A stretch of 64,000 nucleotides of DNA from Romanomermis culicivorax (GCA_963922205.1 CAWUHX010000035.1:1550001-1614000); one strand, 5' to 3'. Positions 43,697-56,041 are shown, counted from the first letter of the stretch. The notes: generated by a model from the letters alone, not told the origin. Numbers and translations: made by a program.

Positions 43697-45580
43697 CACA
43701 CCTGTAAGAGGTCCGACTAGTTGGGGGGAGGGCAAACCCAAAATTTTGGGGTGAGGGTCCCAACATTTCCAAAATTTAGGGGAGGAGGGTCGAAAAACCC
43801 CCGAACAAGTCGAAAAAATTTCGTAAATTTTCCCAAAAAAGGCCAAAAACCCACTTTTTCCCTAATTTTTTCCGAGTTAGGTGGGGCTGGGTATAGGGTT
43901 GACCAAGTTGGGGGTGGGGGTATCCGGATCCGGATCCGCGGATATCCGCCTAAATTTTAGGATCCGGATCCGCTAAACCAGATTTTTTTGGATCCGGATC
44001 CGATCCGGATCCGCTGAATCGAATTTTTCAAGATCCGGATCCGGATCCGCTGTTGTCAATGATTAGGATCCGGTCATAATCGGATCTTTATTCATTATTA
44101 TTCACATAAAATTTTACAGTATTAGAAAACACGAAAAATTTTCCGGCGCTACGCGCCAGATTTTATAATTCTTTGCAATACTATTTTTCTACAAATCGTG
44201 CTTTCTGGAGAAAAATTTCCAGTAAAGGAAAAAATGTTGGTGGTCCTTCTGTATGGAAAAGGCGAATTTTGGTCCATTTCAGAACATCAAAATCTATTTT
44301 TCCAACTTTTTCGCAACTGTAATTTTAAACATGAAGCCGAATTTGAATTGAGAAGCATCATGGAACTAATTTTCATAAATTTTAGGTTTAACTCGAAGTT
44401 TTTCAGATTTATGAAAGTTATGAGTATATTTTCTTAATTAGTAAGATGATTATGAAGGACGAGAACTCGAGTGCTAGATCATGGTTTTTTCACTGTATAA
44501 AAAAAATTTTCTTCATACAAAGACTTTTTGGCTGATCTTTGTACAGGTACAAACAGGCTTATACAAAAAAACACTGCAATGGTAGCAAAATTATACTTGA
44601 GAAACAGTAATTTTTCAACAGTATCACCCTTCAAACGATTTTTGGTAAGATCATAAATTTGACCAGCACACTGGATAGCTGTTCATAGGGGACACTTTTC
44701 GCTGGTGCTAATTTAAGTTTACTTTCTGCTTGAAGCAATTCCAGAGACCTCTGAGATTTAAGTTCATGCTCTAATTTGGTTTTTGAGTTGCTAGGTTCAT
44801 TTTTTTGGCTATCTTCAAAGAAAACACAAAAATTAATTCTTTAACATTTCTATACTAGTAGCAATTTGTTCCACAATTACTTCCATTTTCATTATCTTCT
44901 TTTTATTTAGCCGCAAACTGCTTATACTCGTATATTGCCACATGTTTCCTCTCCAAATATTTTCTCTGACATCCAGTAGCACAACCTTTTCTGGACAGCT
45001 GTATTCTGCATTTATTGCACTTTGCCTTTTCTTCATTATCTGGGGACACTGTGAAGTAGTCCCACACTCTGCTAGTTAAAGAAGAACTTGAATCTATAAT
45101 TTCTGAAAAAACTTTCTATTTCTATTTATTTCCTTTCTGATGAAACCAATATCAATCTAAGCATGAATACAATTTAATGAATAAAAATTACTAATTAGTA
45201 ATTAGTACATGTTAACTATCTCAATAAACGAACACCTCAATCATTAATAATCTATTAATCTATTGACACCAATGAATATAAATTCATACAACCCAAATTT
45301 AGACAAATTAGACATAGTACATATACTTATTGAAAGATCCGGATCCGATCCGGATCCGCTCGGATCTGTTCCTCAAGATCCGGATCCGGATTCGCTGAAC
45401 CAAATTTTTTTGTATCCCGATCCGATCCGGATCCGCCAAACCAAATTTTTCAAGATCCGGATCCGGATCTGGATCCGCTGTCGCCAAAAAAGTCGATCCG
45501 GCCCATCCCTAACATTTGGGCGTGGGGTTCGACCAAGTTGGGGGTGGGGTTCCTCCAACCTCCCCCCAATTACAGGTATG
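43697..45580. mobile_element. CATACCTGT-type MITE split by a decayed hAT element
   Basis: Left end CACACCTGTAAGAGGTCCGA; right end ACAGGTATG. Flanks TCTTTGTC (43689-43696) and TCTTTGAC (45581-45588) match 7/8. The MITE halves are separated by about 1.6 kb that starts and ends with GGATCCGGATCCG arrays and ends CATCCCTA, a hAT-type right end. The inserted element's left end is not recognisable. The segment GACCAAGTTGGGGGTGGGG is present on both sides of the insert, so the history is more complex than one clean insertion. Confidence 0.55.
44903..45073 (-). pseudogene. BED zinc-finger fragment of a hAT transposase
   Basis: On the minus strand the frame from 45073 reads SRVWDYFTVSPDNEEKAKCN and continues KCRIQLSRKGC with a following KYLERKH segment, ending at TAA (44905-44903). 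The order W..F, A-x-C-x2-C, then L-x2-H and a further basic tail matches the BED finger that opens hAT transposases, although the second His spacing is eroded. Further minus-strand sequence (SKTKLEHELKSQRSLELL) follows out of frame. It is a decayed DNA-binding domain, not a host gene. Confidence 0.65.
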
Positions 45581-46279
45581 TCTTTGACCCGTGACCTTCA
45601 AGGCATAAAGGTATACTGGATAAGAAGTAACCTCAAGAGTGTTTCTTCCTTTTTCGGGTCGGGTCAGGTCAGAAAATAACGATTAGGATCGGATAGCATA
45701 CCTGATCAAACGGTTCGACACATCCCTAATCCCTAATCGTTAGACTTATTCACAGGATTCATTTTTTTGTTGTAAAGTTTCTGCCAAGTCTATTTGAAAA
45801 AAATATCAGATGATGAAAAATTTGAACTTATTGAACTTGTTCGTGGAAAAGAATTTTTGTGGAACGTTTAATCCCACGATTACAAGGACGTTAGAAAAAA
45901 CACCATGTCTTCAAAGAAATTCAGGAGGAACTAAGTATTCAAGATTATTGATTTTAGGATTCATACATGGAAAGAAATAAGTAAAAGGAAAAATTTGCCC
46001 GCGAAGTATGAACCAGCTCCTAGCATGCTTGGCGAGCATGCTCGGAGATGATTGCAGAGCATGCCCGCTTAAGAGTTATCTGTTCCGAAATTTTCGACTA
46101 ATCACCTGAATCGACAAGCAGACTCAAAATTTTATTTTTTTCCTTCTTTTTGATGAATTAACGTCTGTAATGATATCAGAATAATTGAATAAGCTTAAAA
46201 ACTCGAAGAAAGCATCCATTAACTTTTTTAAGCGAAAAAACGGCTTGCGGAAAATGACGGAAAAAATTTGACTTCTTTC

Positions 46280-46465
46280 CACTGTATTCTCCCCAAATCG
46301 TGCTTTTTGGAGAAAAAAATTTGGACTCTTTCCTCATTTGGGGGAGAAAATTTTGGGAATCATATACAGAAAAGATGCAGTGTGTTTTAGAAGGTTCGAA
46401 TCTCAAAATTTTCCGGCGCTTAGCGCCGGTTATAACTTTAATGATCATTATTATCATAGGTGGCG
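46280..46465 (+). repeat. GC-hairpin family copy
   Basis: It contains GAAAAGATGCAGTGTGTTTTAG, CAAAATTTTCCGGCGCTTAG and GTTATAACTTTAATGATCAT in family order, and runs straight into the compound repeat that follows. Confidence 0.65.
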
Positions 46466-47184
46466 CAATAGCGTCAACCTATAATATACTTGGCTCCAAA
46501 ATTTCATATCCCCCTCCCCTAGAGCCAAAACGGTTAGAGCTGCAACCTTCGGGTTTCTTTCATAATTTCGGGCATAGGGGCAAACCATGGGGTGCTTTCT
46601 GTCATTTCGCTTCCATCTGCAAGTGGTGCTCGTTGGGGTCCCAAAAAAATGCAAAAACGCACCATTTGAGGCCCCCCAGTTCCACCATGCCTAGCAATAG
46701 GTGTGCCATATCCAACCTCCATAGTTAGGCCTAAGCATCTGGGGGGTGCAGTCTCAAATGCGATTTTTTATTTTTTAATAATGGCCTCTATTCAGCTATA
46801 TGGTTGTCCAAAGTCCCAGGAATTGCGGAATTTGATAATTTTGTTATGTAAACTTATGGCGTCAAAAAAATAATTTTTACACCATTGGTGCCCCAATTTT
46901 TTGAAGTTTCAATTGAACCAGTAGTGTAATTAGGATTTTTGAATTATGGGTTTTCGACCAAAGCGAATTCATTGGACGCGGTCACTTTACACAAAAAAAA
47001 TCATCATTGATGTAAATGAGGGTACTCCTGTGAATTTTTGGAAGAAGGGGTTCACGGCCATTTGGAATTCGATGAACGCAGTCACTTTACACGAAAAATT
47101 ATTCCGGGTGCAAACAAGCATATTTTCGTGATAATTTTGTGGAAGGGTTTTCCGACCACGGGGAATTTAATGAATGCGATCACT

Positions 47185-47708
47185 GGTATTAGTGTAGTAT
47201 GTGCACCGGACTTCATATTTTGTGAACCATTGTGAAATTTGCATATGTAACATAGTAACCTAGGTAAATCGATACCGTAGAGTTCAAAAATCATGTCAAT
47301 TTTTTCCTACAGTAAGCCGATGTCGTTCTACAGTACACTTTTCACATAAAACTCAAAAAGTAATATTAAAACTACTACTAATTAACAGCTTTAAAAAGTA
47401 AAAATAACACTTTACACATTACAAATTTTGCATTTTTTATCAAAAACAAATTTCATTTTTTGTCAAAAACAATTTTTGTCATGGATTTGTCAATTCACGA
47501 GTTTTGTCTTGCTACAAATACTGAAAATTTGATTATTTATTCATGGTATAAGAATTAAATCGTAGCTCAGTTAGGCTGGATGGTTTAGCTCAGCCGGTTA
47601 GGCGCTCGCTTCGTACGCAACAGTCTGCAGTTCGAAACCCACCGGAGACGAAAAAATTTGCGGAAAAAACAACGTCGAAAAAGTCCGGTGCACTACTACA
47701 CTAATACC
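47185..47708. mobile_element. 524-bp inverted-repeat element with 9-bp target duplication
   Basis: Left end GGTATTAGTGTAGTATGTGC through CCGGACTT (47185-47213) and right end AAGTCCGGTGCACTACTACA through CTAATACC (47681-47708) are inverted copies of 28-29 bp with a single-base difference. GCGATCACT flanks it on both sides (47176-47184 and 47709-47717, 9/9). A 9 bp duplication suggests the Mutator-like or Merlin group rather than hAT. There is no open frame for a transposase. A tRNA-like block sits near the right end. Confidence 0.9.
47560..47650 (+). other. tRNA-derived block with Pol III A and B boxes
   Basis: TAGCTCAGCCGG (47586-47597) matches the A box and GTTCGAAACC (47630-47639) the B box, at the normal tRNA spacing of 44 nt. 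A partial repeat of the A-box region, TAGCTCAGTTAGGC, precedes it. The D arm lacks a base, and the anticodon and T stems do not pair, so it is a tRNA relic or SINE head rather than a working tRNA. Confidence 0.7.
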
Positions 47709-48633
47709 GCGATCACTTAACACAAAAAATTATCCCGGGTGTAACCAAGTGTACTTCGGTGATTTTTCGGTGGAAGGGGTCTTTGACCGGAACGTTTTCA
47801 ATGGATGAGGTCACTTTACACAAAAAAAATTATTGATGTAAATGCAGGTACTCCCGTGACTTTTTGGAGAAAGGGGTTTTCGACCGAAGCGAATTCAATG
47901 AATGTAGTCACTTAACACAAAAAAATCATCAGTAATGTAAATGAAGGTACTCCCATGACTTTTTGGGGGAAGGGGTAATTGACCATTGGAAATCCAATGA
48001 ACGCGGTCATTCTACACGAAAAATTATCGGGAGTGTTTACAAGCGTATTTTCGTCATAATTTGTGGCAAGAGGTTTTGGGCCACGGGGAATGCAATGAAT
48101 GCGATCACTTTACACACAAAATTAAATTGGGTGTGTACCAATGTATTTCTGCGATTTTTGAGGGAAGAAGTTGCTGTCTATGGGGAATTCAATGGACACA
48201 GTCACTTCACACAAAAAATTGTTCTGTATGTCAACAAAGGTATTTCTGCGGTTTTTGGGTTGACGGGTTCCTGACTCTGAAGAATTCAATGGAAATGCTT
48301 CTTTTACACTATGTTTACAACGTGTTTTAGTTCTGTACAGTTTACACATCTTTTGCTCTTACCGAAAGTGAGTGAATTTTTGATGTGAAGATGACCAAAT
48401 TTAAAACTTCAGCGTGCTTCTATGAAGGTTTTCGTGCATGGATGAGGCTCACTATTAAGAGGTGGACTAGTTTATCAGAAAATGCCCCGATGGGGCAGAA
48501 AAAAAATCATTTTTATCAAGTTTTCCTATGAGTTTTAGCAGGTTTTATTGATGAATTTGTACCAAGAAGAAAGGACCAGGTGGAACGGGAAAAACTACCT
48601 TTAATTTTGAGAAGATCAAAAAAAGAGAAAACG

Positions 48634-50050
48634 TAAATTGTGGACTACTAACAACAGAAATACTGAAAATAATAACAGGTTGACGTTAATTTCAAAGAAA
48701 CTTAAAAACGAAATGAATATACATTACGCCAAGAAAGAAGAAACTCTATTGAAATCCCCCTCCTTGAAAAAGTTTTATGAATTCGTCAACAGCAAAACTG
48801 TAAATCGAGAAACGATCCCGACATTGTATTATCATAATATCGGAGCTAGTAGTGATTTCGACAAATGTGATATTTTCAACAAATATTTTGCAACTGCCTT
48901 TACTGTTGATGACCGAAAAAGTTTTTCTTTTGCTGGTAAAGGATTTGAATATCTTAAGTCAGTTGAATTTGATTTCATGAAAGTCTTGTTGGCACTGAAA
49001 AATCTAAAACCCACATTCTCCCTTGGACCAGATGGTCTGTGCGCCTACTTTCTGAAAAAGTTACACCTTGTTCTTGCTAAACCTCTTAGTGTTATCTTTG
49101 AGGTTTCTTAGAAAACTGGCATATTACCTGATTTATTGAAAACATCACACATTGTTCCAATCTTCACAAAAGGGGACCGTAGCGAAGTTGAAAATTACAG
49201 GTCCATATCACTTTGTAGTGTACCATGCAAAATCATGGAAGGAATAATTAATAAGGATATTGTAGGTCATCTTGAAAGATATGCCTTATTCAGTAGTAAG
49301 CAGTTCGGATTCAGAAAGAATAAATCATGTGTCTTACAACTTCTTGAATGTAAAACTAAGTGGGTTAAGAAGTTGGATGATCAAGTTCCTGTTGATGTTG
49401 TATATATCGATTTTAAGAAAGCATTTGATACTGTCTCACATTCAAAGCTCTTACAAAAACTACAAGGATATAAAATTGATAAATTCACAATGAATTGGAT
49501 TTGCGACTTCCTAACAAATACAAGGCAATGTGTAAAACTAAGTAGTACCATTTCTGCTCCAATTGTCATTGCCCAAATGTGCAGTGTTACATTTGGGGAA
49601 AAATAATCCATCCAATCAGTACAAAATTGGTGAATGTGATCTTGATGCTGTCACTGAAATGAAAGATCTTGGTGTTTATGTTGATGAAAAACAGTTTTGT
49701 TCGGCACTGTGATTACATGATCAAGAAGGCTTCTAGAGTATCAAATATAATTTCTAAATCTTTTAACTCAAATATGAATGAATTAAAAATCAGGGCATTT
49801 GAAACTTATGTTCGCCCAGTCCTTGAATATGGTAATCCTATTTAGAATCATTATCTAATGGGCGAAATACAGAGGGTAGAGAAAGTTCAGAGGTGGTTCA
49901 CAAAACGATTATATGGCTTTAACTCTAGGAATTATCAAGAAAGATTGTAGTCCGCCAGTCTGCATTCTCGTGAATTCAGAAGAACTATAACTGATTTATG
50001 CTATGTTTATTCTATGATTCGTAACAGCGTTTTGGACTCAAATAATTTTT
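48634..50050 (+). pseudogene. decayed non-LTR retrotransposon reverse transcriptase (CR1/Jockey-like)
   Basis: The frame from 48638 includes NLKPTFSLGPDGLCAYFLKK, then a TAG at 49109-49111, then TSHIVPIFTKGDRSEVENYR and motif A VYIDFKKAFDTVSH. After about 49585 the frame shifts, and the region expected to hold the catalytic Tyr-x-Asp-Asp box is missing: the sequence jumps from SSTISAPI to a KCAVLHLGKNN-like thumb segment. It then runs through KDLGVYVDEKQ and RPVLEYGNPI to IQRVEKVQRWFTKRLYGF. It is inactive. The insertion point can be judged from copy 1 of the host repeat near 31177-31190. Confidence 0.8.
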
Positions 50051-50545
50051 TGTTTACACTAGTTTTAATTATCGTGTTAACAGCCCGTATAAATTATATA
50101 AGTCAAAATTTCGTACGTGATTACTCGAAAAAGATTTTTGTAATTGACATATTGATATGTGTTGATATGTGTGTTACACATATTGATATGTGTGTTACCT
50201 AAAGTCATGTTACATCCACTCCTAATGTTTATTATTTAAAAAACGATGTATCGAATTTTTGAGCTTATATCCGTGCGATACTAATCACGTCTAAGTTCGT
50301 GATATTTTTTTCATATTCTTTCCTGAATTTATTTTTCTAAGGACGAATAAATCTATCTAATTTTTAAGAAAATAATTTAAGATACTTACTCGGATAGTTG
50401 CCAAGCTAGAAAAAGAAGTAGACAAGATTTTTGAGAACTTGGGTCAAAGTTGGAAAAAATTCACTTTTGTTATATTGGATTTTCATTCTTTTTCAAAAGA
50501 AACTTTCCCTATCTGTGAAAAAGTATATTCTACAGCTGAGTGCAC

Positions 50546-52940
50546 TGATCTGCTTTATAAGGAATGAAAGTTTAGTGATGTTGCATTTTCTTTTCTTCTA
50601 CTTGGTTCAGATCCACAATTGTGAAATTCAAAAAAAACCTGATAAAACCCAGAAAAACACATAAAAAAACCATGTCGAAATTTTGAAAGTGATTTTCTCC
50701 CAACCCCTGCAAGATTTACTATCGTATGCTGAAATTGGTTGCTTTTCTACTGAGATATATGTCATTAACCGAAATATTTTTTATTTCGCTATTACTGTAG
50801 CAACGATATAACGAATTTTAGTTTCTCCGCAGAGGAATTAACGTGTAAACTCTGAAACATAATTTTTTGCTCAATTTTAATGAATAACAGCTCTAAAAAC
50901 ATCAGAATGTTTTAAAAAGCTCAAAAACACCTAACTAAAGCGTCTATGAGCATTTTTAAGCGGAAAAACGACTTTGGGAAAATGGGGAATAAAGTGTTGA
51001 CCCCATCACCCATTTGGCGAAAAGGCCGGCAGCCGGGTTTTTTTTGGTTTTTTCTCGACGGACCATTTGGCTCCTAACGTCAAAATTTTATAGGCCAATA
51101 AGAATTTCAACAAGCCAAAACTAAAAAGTTTGTAAATAAATGTGGTAGTAGAAAAACAGTTTTTCCAACAAATTTAGTCAAAAACACTTTTCAAAATCAC
51201 AGTAGAGGCCCACATAACAGATCAATCATTTTGAATACATTCTTAATCACACACAGAATAATAAGGCTCGCAAATTAGGTCAGTCATTATTCAAATCAAT
51301 CATCAGAGTTTTTTCGCACAAGCCAGGCTGATCTGTAACTTGGGAAAAATTTGGTTACACATATAAATTTTGAGTTGCTCAATCTAAAAGTGATAAATTC
51401 GCCAAATGACCAGAAAATGATTAAAAGTTACATCCCTTGTATTTCATTCAGTTCACGTCAGTTTCAAACTTTTAAAACTGAATTTCCAGAGTTTTGAAGC
51501 AAAAATCAAAAGGCTGACTAGGGTAACTTGTTCGGAACCTTTGTGATTTTGAGGCTTCTGAAATGTCGGAAAATTCATTTTTTCAGCATGTTCTTCTGAA
51601 TTTACCGATGATGGATCATGATCTTTTCACCATTGGGTTGGCAAAAGAGGTTAAACATTTTTGCTTCATTTTCAATCTGATATATCTGGAGCCAGTACCA
51701 ATCATGATTATTAATCAAAAAGTTTTCAAATGATTTGAAGCTTCAAAAAGCACGAAAGATATTTTACTTCGACATGAATATTGAAAATTATTTCCGGCTC
51801 TTAGCACCAGAAGAAAATTTTGGATTTTGATATTCTATAGCCTTGGAAAATGAATATTTTTAATATCTTTTTCCTGCATGAAATATGTCCAATTTTTCAG
51901 TGAATTCAATGCGTTTTCAGCCTGGCAAACTAAAATCCAAAAATTAGGCAAGCAACAAAGAATCTGGATGGCTTCTTCAGATTGCAAGAACTTCTGCCGT
52001 TTTCCCATGCTGATGATGTTTCAATCGTTTTTCAAATGTTATGTTCATGATAGCCAAAAATTTTAAAGCACTGCAAAACGATTTTGTAAAAACAATGTAG
52101 AAAAACCTTGATCTTTGTCAAAATAAAAGAACAATAAAAGGTCAAACATTCTGGCATAATATGCTGATTTTTAAAAGCTACAAGCATAAACTAGGCCGAC
52201 ATTTTCTAACCGCACAACATAATGATACCACGAATCATAAATAATTTGAAATCCGGCACGAAGCGTCGGAAAATTTTTGGTATTTTCCATTTCAAAATGC
52301 ACAAAAATGCACCTCCACACAGGAAGCTACTAATCAAAAGGGACATTAGGCTATAATTTTTACAAGCCAATTTAGCTTGTGCCGCTAAATTTTTAGGAGC
52401 CAATCGGAATTTTTAGGAGCCATGGCTCCTAATTGGCCTAAAAAACCCTGGCCGGCAGTAAAAAAAACAGTGCCTCTTTCTCCATTCGATCAAAAGGTTG
52501 TGGGGTATAGGCCCGTATTCAGAGGGGGAAAGTGGGGAATCCCCCCTAAACTTTTTTTAAAATCAAATTTCCAGCAATATCATTGTACTTATACATCGCA
52601 ATTCCCAAATTAAATTATTATATTTACATACTTTTCGTCAAACATAGAATTTAGCCACTAATCCAAGCACACATAAACTAACTGAAAATAAGTCCTCTTT
52701 ACAGCAAAAATGATTTTTTTTATTCAGTGAATTCAAAAAAAAATTTGTCAAAATTTCTCCCCCCCCCTTTTTTGGAAATCATGGATGCGGGTATGGTGGG
52801 GAAAAATCAGTGTAACTGCTGTGCTCGATAAAAAAATTACTATTGTACTTGTGATAACTTAAGTCCGAATACTTTTGAGATTATGACCTCCTAAAGTTCA
52901 CCTAAAGGTAACTTCTGGGTTTTGAACTTCCAAAAATGTT
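50546..52940. other. intergenic, no gene; repeat fragments
   Basis: Fragments of the GC-hairpin family lie inverted at 50880-51030 (AAGCGTCTATGAGCATTTTT, CATTTGGCGAAAAGGCC). Further modules are at 51780-51860 (TTTCCGGCTCTTAGCACC, CCTTGGAAAATGAAT) and 52240-52440 (AAATCCGGCACGAAGCGTCG, TTTTTAGGAGCCATGGCTCC). I see no coding exon. Confidence 0.45.
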
Positions 52941-52951
52941 ATCATCATGGA

Positions 52952-53813
52952 CAGTGATTTTTTGTGCCAAAACATGGTTTTTGACATAAAAAATGTGGAA
53001 TGGCACAAAAAACTTTGAACGGTTGTGCCAATTGGCAAAAACCTTTTGAATGGTCGACGAAGACTAAATTTTCTTGCTTTCGAGACATTTTAGAGGCTTA
53101 AAACGCAGAATTTTCTCGGCGCTTAGTGCCCGAGTCAATGCATATAGTATTATAATTACTTTTATTTGCCCCGAACGCGAGTGAATTCTATTCGAATTGT
53201 ATTATTTGTATTATCGCTGCAAACTTTTAAATTTTCAATGTCTGATGAATGAATTGAAATTCTCAACTTTCTCTGTTCATTCAGTAGTATATATTGGAAA
53301 CTGAAATTGTAAATTTTGGTGTTTGATTCACACAGAAAAATTGACATTGTTGGCACTATATTTCGACCAAAAAATTACTTAAACTTCGACTTAGTTTTCT
53401 TTACGAGAAAGTAATTATAAGCATCCTTAATTTAATATTTACATGGTTGTTAGAAAGAAATTCGTAGTCAAAATTTGAAGAAAAACATAAACATCCTGAT
53501 CAATTATATAGAAATATTTGATTCCTCGCAGCATTCTATTTCTTTTTGAATTGTGTAAACTGTTTTCTCTATCATTTTTCTTATCTCACCGATGTGATTC
53601 GATAAAAATAAGGTACATACGATTTTTATGTATATTTAGTGCGGTTCGTTAAAGTAATAATGTTTATTTATGTTTCTACCAAATTTTCGGCATAAAACTT
53701 TATAAACGTTTTCTGTATCTTTTTAGGGAGAAAATTTTTTTGTGCCATTGGCACAAATTTTTCTGGCCTTTTGTGTCAATTGGCACAAATGTCCGTGCAC
53801 AAAAAAAACACTG
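52952..53813. mobile_element. candidate element with CAGTG(A/T)TTTTTTGTGC ends (862 bp)
   Basis: Left CAGTGATTTTTTGTGCCAAA and right GTGCACAAAAAAAACACTG are roughly inverted. Subterminal GTGCCAATTGGC-type palindromes lie near both ends (53026 and 53742-53785). The flanking 8-mers share only ATCA, so the boundaries are tentative. Confidence 0.4.
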
Positions 53814-54780
53814 ATCACTACGAACCACAGTTTTTTCCCCAGGGGCATTTTCCCCAAATGGAGAAAGGGGTCAAAATTTTTTCCCGACGCTTTATTTAAT
53901 ACTCACAGACGCTTTATTTTAGCGTTTTTGAGCTTTTTCAAGCCTTCAGGTGTTTTTAGAGCTGCTAATTCATTAAAATTGAGGAAAAAATTGAAATTTT
54001 CAAATTCAAAGTCTAATCTACATACAAGCATTGTGGAACAAACTATAAAGCAAACTTATCCAAGAGCATAATGACTTTGAATTACATGAGAAATCGATGT
54101 TACATGAGAAATCGCCGTTCTACCACATTTGGAGGAGCCTCAGCTGCTGTACCCTAAGCCTAAGCCTAAGGAAGATTTTAAAGGAAGAATAAATATCGGC
54201 TGCTAAAATCACCCTCTTTCTGTTGATGGCAGCAAGCGTAGCTTGCCTGTTAAAATGAACGTACATCAGTGTTATATCTTTTCTATAATGTAGTCGTACC
54301 AAATTCATAGCTGAACTCGTAGTATTCTAAACTATTAAATTTTCCTAACTATCATGCACTGCAACTTCGTGAATATTGCCGACCCAATCAAATTTTTTGT
54401 TTATATGAACTCAGGTCACCGAGATCTAACGAAATATGTGTAAACTAGCGAAATTCATTAATGGCACATATTCGCCAATTTACCTCTAGTTTTTGAATTT
54501 TAGTTTGACTGACTGAAAATTCATTAAGTTCACTGAAAAATCGAACCTTCTGTCTGGGAAATAAAAGGTGGAAAGATTCATTTTCCAGCGTTCTAGAATA
54601 TTAGAATTCAGAAAAAATCTTCGGCGCTGCGCCCCGAAAAAATTACTCTAATGTAGTCATTTTAATCTTTTCGTTTTCTCTCCATAACTCAGAAAATTTG
54701 GCTTTGAATGCCTATAACCGATGCGGATCGAATGAAATACAGGAAAACTGATTTGCGATGGTTTTTCCGATAATTTTACG
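53814..54780. repeat. GC-hairpin family modules and inverted TTAGGC-like repeat
   Basis: Contains CAAATGGAGAAAGGGG, AAGAGCATAATGACTTTGAA and CATTTTCCAGCGTTCTAGAA modules of the dispersed family. At 54150-54173 there is CCTAAGCCTAAGCCTAAGG, which pairs with the TTAGGC array at 55020-55075. Confidence 0.55.
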
Positions 54781-55016
54781 CAAATTTATCGATTTTAGAG
54801 GGGTAATATGGCGATATGTCCCTAGAGCGAAATTTTAAAAACAACATATTTTCTGATAGAGTTCATCATGCTGAATCTAATGAAACAAAAATAAACTTGC
54901 GGTTTCTAATATTTCGCGATTTATATTTTTGAATTTTCAGACAAAATGGCTCTAAATTTAATTAGGATTTATAACATTACAAAAGATGACGATGAGTTAA
55001 TTCGAATGTTACGTGT

Positions 55017-55078
55017 GTGAGGCTTAGGCTTAGGAGGCTTAGGTTTAGGCTTAGGATCTACTACTTAGGCTTAGGCTT
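55017..55078. repeat. interstitial TTAGGC-like repeat
   Basis: About six TTAGGC/TTAGGA/TTAGGT units (GGCTTAGGCTTAGGAGGCTT is one stretch). The opposite orientation (CCTAAG units) occurs 870 bp upstream. TTAGGC resembles a known nematode telomere unit, but this small array could be an ordinary minisatellite. Confidence 0.6.
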
Positions 55079-55631
55079 CTTTATATATATATGTTTTTGC
55101 GAATAAAACGTTGACAATTTTCAAGTTGTTTTGTCTACATCTTTTGAACTACTTGTGATCGCAAGCTCGTTTTGGGTAAATTACGGATGGCAGTGGCCGC
55201 CGCAAATTTTTTTGTGCCAAAAACCATGTTTTGGCACAAAAAAACACTGATTAGGGACGCGCTTTATTGTCGAAAGTCAACGAATTTGGAAATCTAATTT
55301 GAGTTTATTTTTCCTTTAAAATTTTGCTTGCGCTGTTGAGGCTCTTCCAAATTTAGGTGCTTTTCCCATGCATAATTTCTCTTGTTCTTTCTTTCCTTCA
55401 TCATGAAAACCCCCAAAAACCAGCGTCAGAGAAATTTCGGCGTGGCCACCGCCATTTGTGAAAATTCCCTAGTTTTTATTTCGTTAGATGCAGAATGAAA
55501 AGTTGTTCTAGAAAACATGGTTTTTAAAAATTTTGGCTCTAGGGACATATTCGCCAAAAATTCCTTTTAGAGTGAGCAACTAAAAATTCATCTCAGCAAT
55601 CAAAATTTTTGGCCAAGTTGCACATTTCATG

Positions 55632-56033
55632 CATACATGTAACGGAGGTCCGAGGTCTGGGGGGGTGTTGGAGCACTTTTTTGGGGCCGGGGGTCAGTAA
55701 TTCCCAAAATTTTGGGGGAGGGGTACCTGAAGGAAAGAAAATTCAATTTTTTCCATGAAAAATGTCCGAAAAACGGTTTAAAAAAAAGTAATTTTTGTCT
55801 AAAAAAATGATAAAATATGTACCCGAGAAAATTGACGTTTTTGACCATTTTTGTTCAAAAATTTACATTTTTCAGTATTTTTCCGACTAAAACTATGGGG
55901 GTCCCTAGGGCTACCATATGGCTAGCCATAGGATTGGAAAATCCTGGGAGGGGGGTCGCCCAATGGCTAGCCATATGGTCGACGATTTCCGGGGGGGTTT
56001 CCCATAGCACTTCCCCCCCCCAATTACATTATG
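55632..56033. mobile_element. CATACATGT-type hAT MITE (402 bp) with perfect 8-bp duplication
   Basis: Left end CATACATGTAACGGAGGTCC; right end ACATTATG. It is flanked on both sides by ATTTCATG (55624-55631 and 56034-56041, 8/8). The internal order of family segments is the same as in 17171-17611. Confidence 0.88.
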
Positions 56034-56041
56034 ATTTCATG

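Larger units (their letters stand above)
46450..48520. repeat. compound dispersed repeat with ten 98-bp units (copy 2)
   Basis: Same order as 30025-31345: GTGGCGCAATAGCGTCAACC, CCTTCGGGTTTCTTTCATA, then tandem units with GAATTC-like marks at 46965, 47065, 47163, about 47790, 47891, 47989, 48088, 48185 and 48282 (period 97-100 bp). It then continues to GGTGGACTAGTTTATCAG. The unit at 47163 is split by a 524 bp element plus 9 bp duplication; subtracting these restores the 98 bp spacing. The family continues after the LINE at 50402-50545. Confidence 0.8.

Noticed and set aside
47560-47650. Functional tRNA gene
   Set aside because: The A and B boxes fit, but the D arm lacks a base and the anticodon and T stems do not pair.
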